A DNA stretch of 48,282 bases from Brevibacillus sp. (GTDB taxonomy: Bacteria; Bacillota; Bacilli; Brevibacillales; Brevibacillaceae), in the NCBI GenBank assembly GCA_029240815.1, contig JARDZO010000005.1, positions 1 to 48,282 on the forward strand. The letters run 5' to 3'. Within the stretch, counting starts at the first letter, position 1, and each line of letters begins with the position of its first letter. Below are positions 42,660 to 48,282 of this stretch, in pieces. The translations under genes were made by a program, and so were the position numbers. A model generated the notes under the pieces. It made no database searches and was not told the origin of the DNA. It was given only the letters and a program-made list of their open reading frames with translations.

Positions 42660-42690
42660 ATTATTAAATTTTTCTGCATCTATTTTTCAA
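42660..42690 (-). promoter_or_regulatory. Promoter of the candidate small RNA
   Basis: Minus strand: TTGAAA (42690-42685), 18-nt spacer, TAATAA(T) (42666-42660). The region is very A+T rich, so a chance match is possible. Confidence 0.45.
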
Positions 42691-42704
42691 CGGGTCGATA
42701 TTTT

Positions 42705-43331
42705 TTATTTTGCAAACGTATGATTGCCGATAGCGACCGTTTGTGGTCTGGAAAAAATCCAATCGGAAGTAGCTGTATTTGGATTGAAAAAGTAGAGGGA
42801 ACCATTTGTTGGATCCATTCCATTTACAGCGTCCTGCACAGCTCGGCGCGTGCTTTCGTTGGACTTGTGAGAAAGATTGCCGTTTCGTACCGGCGAAAAT
42901 GCATTCGGAGAAAAAATGACTTCCCGAACTGTATTAGGAAATTGAGATGACGCTACCCGATTCAAAACGACAGCAGCAATTGCCACTTGTCCCTTATACG
43001 GTTCACCACGGCCTTCCGCATAAACTAGCCGGGCGAGCAGTTCCATATCCCGCTCAGATACTTTGACTTTACCATTGCGTATCACTCTTGGCCGTTGATC
43101 TCGGCTGGCCGAAACGCTCTGGCGCTTCACAGTTGAGTCTGGAATATTCGGTTTCGCTTTTGTTTCCACTTTCGCAACACGTATAGAGGCATATGGCTTT
43201 TCTGCGGGGGCAGGTGTTGCTTCTTTCGGATGAGGTGCTGATGCGCTTGTCGGGGTGATAAAGAGGCATAAAAGCATCAAACCAAAACTATTTGTCCAGA
43301 AGAAAAAGCGTATTCGCGCTTCGCGTGTCAT
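42705..43331 (-). CDS. SleB/CwlJ-type cell-wall hydrolase
   Basis: Secreted or membrane-anchored hydrolase of 208 residues with a signal-like hydrophobic segment at about 8-32 (RFFFWTNSFGLMLLCLFI), a Pro/Lys-rich linker, and a C-terminal Hydrolase_2 domain (about 95-208). Landmarks are ERDMELLARLVYAEGRGEPYKGQVAIAAVVLNRV, where the Glu is the catalytic acid of SleB-type lytic enzymes, and SPNAFSPVRNG and NPNTATSDWIFSR. SleB-like proteins act on cortex or vegetative peptidoglycan; no binding domain is present. Start ATG 43331 is tentative: AAGGAG lies 14 nt upstream and an in-frame TTG is nearer. Confidence 0.87.
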   Translation of the reverse strand: MTREARIRFFFWTNSFGLMLLCLFITPTSASAPHPKEATPAPAEKPYASIRVAKVETKAKPNIPDSTVKRQSVSASRDQRPRVIRNGKVKVSERDMELLARLVYAEGRGEPYKGQVAIAAVVLNRVASSQFPNTVREVIFSPNAFSPVRNGNLSHKSNESTRRAVQDAVNGMDPTNGSLYFFNPNTATSDWIFSRPQTVAIGNHTFAK

Positions 43332-43535
43332 CAAGATGGGAACCACTCCTTTTCGCTTTTGCTTTTGATTGCGGAAGCGAATCGGGTCATTTGCAAGTCT
43401 ATCGGCATTGTCGGAATGGTTCAAGAGGGAAATGGTTCCATAGAACTATTCAGTTGATTTGCAAGAATATTTTTGAACTAATTTCATATGCCTCAAACGA
43501 GCTTGGCCGTTGAGAAAGCCAGGTCAATGAGAATC

Positions 43536-43580
43536 TGAAAACAGCCAGTCGAAACACGAATAGAAAGGGCTTGACTGGCT
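43536..43580 (-). terminator. Terminator of the MFS exporter gene
   Basis: On the minus strand AGCCAGTC (43580-43573) pairs with GACTGGCT (43550-43543) across a 22-nt loop, followed by a short T-rich tract. Confidence 0.7.
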
Positions 43581-43600
43581 GGTCATTTCCACGTGTGAAA

Positions 43601-44866
43601 TTAAGAAATTTGGTTTTTAGTTTCTCGTTTTTCTGCTGCCGTAGCTGCCAATGAAACTACCTGTCGCATCAGAACCGGCATCGATACGACGATCCCAAGC
43701 GTCGCGATTGCCAAAAGACCGGCTAGGATGAGGAATCCTACAGTTGCTCCAGTTGAGTCGATCATCACAGTAAACAGTGCGAGCAGCAATAATCTGATCA
43801 GCGTCCCGATCGATCTAAAAAAGCTCATTACCCTCCCCATAAAGCGGTTCGGCAGCAGTTCCATGTAAAGGGTCTGTCGGATAAGCCGAGTGGATACGTT
43901 GCACCAACCGATAAACGTAGATAACAACACAAAAATCCAGCCTTGCGGAAGAGAGACCGTCAGCAAGAGGACAACTGCCATCAACAAGTAATGAAAAATC
44001 ATGTAAGAAAATGAACCAACTTTCCGGCTGATCAAAGTAAATAAAAATCCAGCAACGACAGCACCGATTGAATACGTAACCTCACCAAGTGAATAAATCT
44101 TTACATCTTCTCCTAAAGATTGACTAATAAAGATAGGGTTCAGAAGGTTTACTAACATAACCGCTATAAAGGGGATCAGAGCAGCAACCCCAAAAACCAA
44201 GAAACCACGTCTTGCCCGGATGTAGACCCAACTCTGATAAAACTGTTCCATCCAAGAAGTTCGGGGGTAAGCTTCCACTTGCTTTTTCAGAGTAAAAACA
44301 TAGTCCAATTTTGTTAACAAGACAAAGGCGATCAAATACGTCAGTGCATTGAGCAGGAGAACCACATGAAGCCCAAATGGCCCTAAAAGGTATCCAGCTA
44401 ATGCGCCGGCTAATACCAGCGCGGTTTGGTTCTCGATTTCCAGCAAAGAATTGATCGTTTTGTAATGCCTTTGGTCAAATGTCTCTTGCACGAAGGCAGC
44501 CTGCGTAGGTTCGTGAATCTGAAACATAAACGTTGCGGACAAATAAATGAGTATGAGCATCCACTCTTGGTAGTCACCCCAAAAACCCCAAGCTGCTAAT
44601 AAGGCTAGAACGGTAAAGCCTCCCAGTTGTTCCATCTGTAAAATGGTCTTGCGGGAAAAGCGGTCAATCAGTGTGCCAGAATAGGGTCCGATGAGTAGCG
44701 TCAGGATAGAGGAGATAAGCATCGTGGAGCCGAGCAAGCTGGCTGAACCAGTCGATTCCACCAAATACCACGAAATACCTATCATCGTCATGCCTTGACC
44801 GAATCCAGAAAACAAATTAGAAAAGAACAGTTTGCAAAAATTGCGATTCCCAAAAACCTCTCTCAC
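43601..44866 (-). CDS. MFS exporter, EntS-like
   Basis: A 421-residue 12-helix exporter resembling the MFS_3/EntS group. Landmarks are FSNLFSGFGQGMTMIGISWYLVESTGSASLLG (helix 1-2 region), GPYSGTLIDRFSRKTIL (motif A), FQIHEPTQAAFVQE, and LYMELLPNRFMGRVMSFF. GTG 44866 is chosen because AAGGAG lies 8 nt upstream; the open frame extends 17 codons further into the leader. The gene sits behind a promoter, a 16-codon leader ORF and a perfect terminator hairpin, a layout known for antibiotic-inducible genes. It might export an antimicrobial or a siderophore. Confidence 0.88.
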   Translation of the reverse strand: MREVFGNRNFCKLFFSNLFSGFGQGMTMIGISWYLVESTGSASLLGSTMLISSILTLLIGPYSGTLIDRFSRKTILQMEQLGGFTVLALLAAWGFWGDYQEWMLILIYLSATFMFQIHEPTQAAFVQETFDQRHYKTINSLLEIENQTALVLAGALAGYLLGPFGLHVVLLLNALTYLIAFVLLTKLDYVFTLKKQVEAYPRTSWMEQFYQSWVYIRARRGFLVFGVAALIPFIAVMLVNLLNPIFISQSLGEDVKIYSLGEVTYSIGAVVAGFLFTLISRKVGSFSYMIFHYLLMAVVLLLTVSLPQGWIFVLLSTFIGWCNVSTRLIRQTLYMELLPNRFMGRVMSFFRSIGTLIRLLLLALFTVMIDSTGATVGFLILAGLLAIATLGIVVSMPVLMRQVVSLAATAAEKRETKNQIS

Positions 44867-44904
44867 TTTTGTCACTCCTTCAATCATTTTAGAGCGGATG
44901 AGCC

Positions 44905-44955
44905 CTAAAAAAAACATAAAGGAGCCTGATCATAGAGGAGGTTTACACCATCCAT
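44905..44955 (-). CDS. Leader peptide of the MFS exporter attenuator
   Basis: Sixteen codons MDGVNLLYDQAPLCFF from ATG 44955 to TAG 44905, with AGGAG (44967-44963) 7 nt upstream. The ribosome binding site is inside the 5' arm of a terminator hairpin and the stop lies just past its T-run, so translation is coupled to terminator folding. Confidence 0.7.
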   Translation of the reverse strand: MDGVNLLYDQAPLCFF

Positions 44956-44967
44956 GATCAGGCTCCT
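44906..44967 (-). promoter_or_regulatory. Transcription attenuator in the MFS exporter leader
   Basis: Perfect 14-bp stem, AGGAGCCTGATCAT (44967-44954) with ATGATCAGGCTCCT (44933-44920), 20-nt loop, then TTATG and eight T residues on the minus strand. It lies 50 nt upstream of the exporter start and 35 nt downstream of the promoter, so it would stop most transcripts unless prevented from folding. Confidence 0.8.
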
Positions 44968-45000
44968 ATCATCGTACGCGCACAAAATTTTATATGTTAG

Positions 45001-45029
45001 ATCATATCAGTTTTTTCTTACTAAAGCAA
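45001..45029 (-). promoter_or_regulatory. Promoter of the MFS exporter gene
   Basis: Minus strand: -35 TTGCTT (45029-45024), 17-nt spacer, -10 TATGAT (45006-45001). Transcription start predicted near 44994. Confidence 0.7.
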
Positions 45030-45060
45030 TATCTAGCAAGTGATATCGGGATTAATCAGA

Positions 45061-45093
45061 CAAAAACACCACTGCAAGAAAAGCAGTGGTGTT
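45061..45093 (-). terminator. Terminator of the lipoprotein PPIase gene
   Basis: Perfect 11-bp stem AACACCACTGC/GCAGTGGTGTT with a 7-nt loop, followed on the minus strand by a T-run. Confidence 0.93.
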
Positions 45094-45106
45094 ACACGTA
45101 ACTGGC

Positions 45107-45802
45107 TTATTTTTCAGTGATAGTAACGGAATTGATCTTGATGGTTTGTTCAGGTGTGCTAGTCTCTCCGGTTTGCGGATTGTTTTTGACTTTTGTTCCT
45201 GCGATCTTTTGAACTACGTCCATCCCGCCCGAAACTTTACCGAAAATAGTGTAATTCGGGGAGTTTTTCAAGCCTTCGACATCTTTGCCTGTGCCGATAA
45301 AGAACTGGCTTCCGTTTGTGTTAGGACCCGCATTTGCCATCGCTACGACACCAACCTCATAGTTGTGGCCATTGTTCAGCTCATCCTCAAACGTGTATCC
45401 AGGACCACCGATCCCGGAGCCGAGTGGGTCGCCCGTTTGAATCATAAAGTCTTTGATGATGCGGTGGAAAGTGACGCCATCATAGAACTTGTCCTTGGCG
45501 AGGAACACAAAGTTATTTACTGCAACTGGCGCATCCTTGGCAAACAAGTCGACGGTGATGTCGCCCATCGTTGTCGAAATCTTCGCTTGGTACGATTTGG
45601 CTTTGTCAATCTGCATGGCCGGGGCTTTCTCATACTTTTTCGCACCAGTAGGTCCAGGCGGTTGAGCAGGCTCTTTGGTTACCGGCTTTTCAGCAGGAGC
45701 CGGTTGTGTAGGCGGAGCAGTCTCATTGTTAGCGCTGGAACATCCTGTGACCAATGCGATCGCTGTCAGACAAGCGAAAATAGTAGGTATAAGTCTTTTC
45801 AT
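45107..45802 (-). CDS. Cyclophilin-type peptidyl-prolyl isomerase lipoprotein
   Basis: Extracytoplasmic folding catalyst of 231 residues. It begins with a lipoprotein signal MKRLIPTIFACLTAIALVTGC; cleavage before Cys21 leaves a lipid-anchored protein. A Pro/Thr/Lys linker follows, then the cyclophilin domain (about 72-231): KISTTMGDITVDLFAKDAPVAVNNF, FYDGVTFHRIIKDFMIQTGDP (active-site Arg in FHRII), and ANAGPNTNGSQFFI. ATG 45802 has AAGGTG 7 nt upstream; the open frame extends three codons. Monocistronic with its own terminator. Confidence 0.95.
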   Translation of the reverse strand: MKRLIPTIFACLTAIALVTGCSSANNETAPPTQPAPAEKPVTKEPAQPPGPTGAKKYEKAPAMQIDKAKSYQAKISTTMGDITVDLFAKDAPVAVNNFVFLAKDKFYDGVTFHRIIKDFMIQTGDPLGSGIGGPGYTFEDELNNGHNYEVGVVAMANAGPNTNGSQFFIGTGKDVEGLKNSPNYTIFGKVSGGMDVVQKIAGTKVKNNPQTGETSTPEQTIKINSVTITEK

Positions 45803-45908
45803 CTCAAGCACCTTCCTTTGCTTCTTCCCTAAGAGGGAGTTTCGGTTTCGAATTATAGCATACCTAATAGGGGGAATGCCAATCCACTAGTCGCAATTCC
45901 TTTTACCA

Positions 45909-45917
45909 TGATATGAT
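45909..45917 (+). promoter_or_regulatory. Extended -10 promoter of the PLP enzyme gene
   Basis: TGA followed by TATGAT (45912-45917), 27 nt before the ATG at 45944. Confidence 0.5.
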
Positions 45918-45943
45918 GGGAGAAAAAGGATAGGGTGATCAGC

Positions 45944-47092
45944 ATGGGAGAAAGATTCGAAACTAAGACGGTTCATATTGGACATCAACCATTACGTCAG
46001 GTGAAGAGCAAGTCAACCCCGATCTACCAAACGTCCGTTTTTGCATTCGAAGGGTTAGAAGACGTCGAGCAATATTATGCAGGCGAAGGGGAGTACCTCT
46101 ACACGAGAAACGGAAATCCCAATCAATCAGAGTTGTCTGATGCTATCGCGGCACTCGAAGGGGCAAGTGCTGGTGTCAGCGCTTCGTCAGGGATGGGAGC
46201 AATAATGGCCGGTCTTCTCGCCGTACTCAGCCCAGGAGATCACGTCTTGGCGTCACACGAAATCTACGGAGGCACCTATGCACTGCTGAACAAGGAGCTT
46301 TCCCGACTCCAGATCGAGCTGGAATGCATTAATTTGAATGAATTACAAACCCTTACTAACCATATACGTCCAACTACGAAACTCTTTTTTATGGAAACGA
46401 TCACGAACCCTTTGCTGACAGTAGCGGATATGCCATTTTGGATCAAGCAAGCAAAAGAGCATGGACTGGCAGTAATGATAGACAATACGTTTGCTACCCC
46501 GTATTTGTTACAACCGATTTCTCTTGGCGCCGATCTGGTAGTCCATAGTGCGACCAAATACATTGGCGGACACAGTGACGTGACGTCGGGTGTGCTGGTC
46601 GGCAAAGAGGAATGGATAGCAAGAGCACGCGAGATCGTGGTTAACTACGGTGCGTCTCTCAGTCCGTTTGAAGCATGGCTGACATCGCGAGGCTTGAAAA
46701 CATTGGCTTTGCGCATGGACCGTCAATGTGACAACGCGAGCGAGGTTGCCCGCTATCTACAGCAGAATTCTGCAGTGGGAACCGTGTATTATCCTAACGA
46801 AGCGTCTACCTCGTTTTTTGCCCGTCAGAAACAGGGGGCAATGGTGTCGTTTACACTATCAGACGAGAGCAAGATTTACGACTTTTACCGAGAGTTGCAG
46901 TGGATTAAATTTGCTCCCTCTTTAGCAGGGGTAGAAACAAGCGTCTCTCACCCTGTCACCACCTCGCATCGAGCGTTTACGGAAGAACAGCGAAAAGCTA
47001 CAGGGATTACCATGGGCCTCGTACGCTTGTCCGTCGGTATCGAATCGGCAGCAGACATCATCGATGAACTCGAACGTGCACTGGGAAAATAA
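45944..47092 (+). CDS. Cys/Met-metabolism PLP enzyme (cystathionine gamma-synthase/lyase type)
   Basis: Fold-type I PLP enzyme of the transsulfuration family, 382 residues. It has TKTVHIGHQPL...STPIYQTSVFAF at the start, YLYTRNGNPNQSELSDAIAALEGA, ASSGMGAI, the phosphate loop SHEIYGGTYAL, IDNTFATPYLLQP with the Asp that holds the pyridine nitrogen, and Schiff-base Lys205 in HSATKYIGGHSD. The C-terminal domain ends VRLSVGIESAADIIDEL. Gamma-synthase, gamma-lyase and methionine gamma-lyase cannot be told apart here. ATG 45944 is preferred, with AGGGTGA 5 nt upstream; GTG 45935 is an alternative. Confidence 0.92.
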   Translation: MGERFETKTVHIGHQPLRQVKSKSTPIYQTSVFAFEGLEDVEQYYAGEGEYLYTRNGNPNQSELSDAIAALEGASAGVSASSGMGAIMAGLLAVLSPGDHVLASHEIYGGTYALLNKELSRLQIELECINLNELQTLTNHIRPTTKLFFMETITNPLLTVADMPFWIKQAKEHGLAVMIDNTFATPYLLQPISLGADLVVHSATKYIGGHSDVTSGVLVGKEEWIARAREIVVNYGASLSPFEAWLTSRGLKTLALRMDRQCDNASEVARYLQQNSAVGTVYYPNEASTSFFARQKQGAMVSFTLSDESKIYDFYRELQWIKFAPSLAGVETSVSHPVTTSHRAFTEEQRKATGITMGLVRLSVGIESAADIIDELERALGK

Positions 47093-47229
47093 TTGGAAAG
47101 AAAATTCCAGAAATCTGTTACTTTCTTCTTGTTCAAAACGTAGTACACAGTTAGAGTAGAACAAGTTTGTCTGAGCGGCAGGTTCGATCGAGAAAAGTGA
47201 GCTTGGCAGTCAGGCTGGAGGAAAACGCA

Positions 47230-47793
47230 ATGGGAATGGCAATCGAGCGTTCCGCGCAACCATCGGCCCAATCGAATGGGGACTATTATGAATCTCGTCC
47301 ATTTACAGAACTGTATGACGAGTATTTTGATCGCGTCAATCGTTACTTGCGATGCCGTGTACAAAATACATGGGATGCAGACGATTTGACCACTGTGGTA
47401 TTTTTAAAGGCGCTGGAAAAATTTGAACAATACAGTAGAAAAAGTCCGTTCGCTTCCTGGATCTTTCGCATCGCACATAATACATACGTGGACTTCATGC
47501 GAAAAAAAAGGGAGCTGCCGGTAGATCAGGAAGATTTGCTGGGTGCAGAGCCGGACGATACATGGCAGCCGGAGAGGCAGGCGTTAACGAAGGAAGAAAT
47601 TCGCCTGCTTCGTGACCGGCTTGATTTATTGTCCCAGGACCAGAAAGACGTCCTGATGCTCCGCTATTTTGCCGATCTCAAAATCAGTCAGGTGGCCGAA
47701 GTATTGGGCAAAACGGAGTCGAGTATAAAAATGATTTCTTACCGAGGTTTACAAAAACTTCAGAAGATGTATGCAAAGGGGGGATCCGAATGA
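47230..47793 (+). CDS. ECF-type RNA polymerase sigma factor
   Basis: Sigma-70 family factor with regions 2 and 4 only, 187 residues. Region 2 (about 25-95) has FTELYDEYFDRVNRYLRCRV, the -10 recognition segment DADDLTTVVFLKALEKFEQY, and FASWIFRIAHNTYVDFMRKKR. Region 4 (about 120-180) has LSQDQKDVLMLRYFADLKISQVAEVLGKTESSIKMISYRGLQKL. ATG 47230 follows GGAGGAAAA; the open frame extends upstream without support. It overlaps the next gene by 4 nt (ATGA), so the two are translated together, the normal sigma/anti-sigma arrangement. Confidence 0.93.
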   Translation: MGMAIERSAQPSAQSNGDYYESRPFTELYDEYFDRVNRYLRCRVQNTWDADDLTTVVFLKALEKFEQYSRKSPFASWIFRIAHNTYVDFMRKKRELPVDQEDLLGAEPDDTWQPERQALTKEEIRLLRDRLDLLSQDQKDVLMLRYFADLKISQVAEVLGKTESSIKMISYRGLQKLQKMYAKGGSE

Positions 47794-48282
47794 ACGAACA
47801 GGATCAATACCCCCGTGAACGTGAAGAGGAACAGACGGTAGCTTCCCTGTTAAGTCACTTGCAGCAAATGCGTCGAGCCGTTCCCGTGAATTATCAGCTC
47901 AAAGCTGAATTGAAAAAGCAGTTACTCCAGCGAATGAAAGAGCTCGATCAGAAAAACAGGGAGAGCATTGCTGCCCCGGTATCAGGGAAACGGAAAAAGT
48001 GGATGCGTATCATAGCCGCGACCATCCTGCTAGGGATTACCGTTGGGACGTATTCCTGGTGGGAAAAGGACATGCTGGCTATCGAAGAGCATAATGTGTT
48101 GTCTTTGCCGAAACAGACGACAGAAGAGCAAATCGACATTGCCCCGTCAGGTACCCAGGTGGCTTACATCGCTCCACATGCGGTGATCCGGACTCTTTCC
48201 TTGGGTCAGAAAAAAAATCCTGTAACGATCTCACTGCCGCCAACCAAAGGCGAATATCGCGCCTTATCGTGGGCGAATCACA
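47790..48282 (+). CDS. Probable membrane anti-sigma factor, truncated by window end
   Basis: Starts at ATG 47790, overlapping the sigma gene stop. The first 164 codons are visible. Residues 1-70 are cytoplasmic, charged and helical (EREEEQTVASLLSHLQQMRRAVPVNYQLKAELKKQLLQRM), the likely sigma-binding part. One transmembrane helix follows at about 75-92 (IIAATILLGITVGTYSW). The outer part has repeats like IAPSGTQVAYIAPHAVIRTLSLG, similar to PD40/WD40 beta-propeller blades of TolB type. The rest lies beyond the window. Confidence 0.8.
   Translation, partial: MNEQDQYPREREEEQTVASLLSHLQQMRRAVPVNYQLKAELKKQLLQRMKELDQKNRESIAAPVSGKRKKWMRIIAATILLGITVGTYSWWEKDMLAIEEHNVLSLPKQTTEEQIDIAPSGTQVAYIAPHAVIRTLSLGQKKNPVTISLPPTKGEYRALSWANH

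Noticed and set aside
42393..42660. 6S RNA identity for the structured RNA
   Set aside because: 6S RNA needs a long closed rod with a central open bubble; this one has a three-hairpin junction inside a short closing helix.

Overview
The window is a contiguous chromosomal segment of a spore-forming, low-to-medium GC Gram-positive bacterium. Spore genes (spoVK, a Spo0E-like peptide, an SspP-like protein, a SleB-type hydrolase), strong AGGAGG ribosome binding sites, frequent GTG/TTG starts and the order hfq - spoVK - hflX - ynbB - glnR - glnA all point to Bacillales. Protein flavour and several family choices suggest Brevibacillus or a close Paenibacillaceae relative; this is inference. There is no rRNA, tRNA, CRISPR array, transposase, integrase or prophage.

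Layout. 1-9.4 kb: hfq, a MarR-controlled Bcr/CflA-type efflux gene, a divergent IF-3 paralog, spoVK, hflX-ynbB, the GlnR-regulated glnRA operon and ymaF. 9.5-13 kb: a T-box leader and a long type-2 isoleucyl-tRNA synthetase. 13-16 kb: DUF4269 and DUF456 genes, then the SOS region lexA/yneA with three LexA boxes, ynzC and fluC. 16-21 kb: helD, a cysteine-free HesB-like protein, threonine aldolase and an esterase. 21-26.3 kb: the pyruvate dehydrogenase operon pdhABCD behind a structured leader of about 250 nt. 26.4-36.2 kb: small sporulation genes, a HEPN-domain protein, an ABC-F ATPase, a phosphodiester glycosidase, a DEAD-box helicase, a protein kinase and DUF3900/DUF1444 genes. 36.3-42.4 kb: a deleted sugar isomerase pseudogene, MOSC, DUF2515, DUF441, YfhH, SDR and GNAT genes. 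42.4-45.8 kb: a candidate structured small RNA, a SleB-type hydrolase, an MFS exporter behind a leader-peptide attenuator, and a lipoprotein cyclophilin. 45.9 kb to the end: a Cys/Met-metabolism PLP enzyme, then an ECF sigma factor with its membrane anti-sigma partner, cut by the window end.

Functional themes are nitrogen control (GlnR boxes over glnRA), central carbon (PDH), SOS cell-division control (LexA/YneA), translation (IF-3-like, IleS2, HflX, ABC-F) and efflux. The most interesting items are regulatory RNAs. One is a 16-codon leader ORF lying across a perfect 14-bp terminator hairpin upstream of the exporter at 43.6-44.9 kb. Another is an apparently unannotated multibranched RNA at 42.4-42.65 kb on the minus strand. 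The third is the pdh leader with nested and mutually exclusive hairpins. Four short genes missed by a 60-codon cutoff (sspP-like and three unknowns of 46-51 residues) are also reported.
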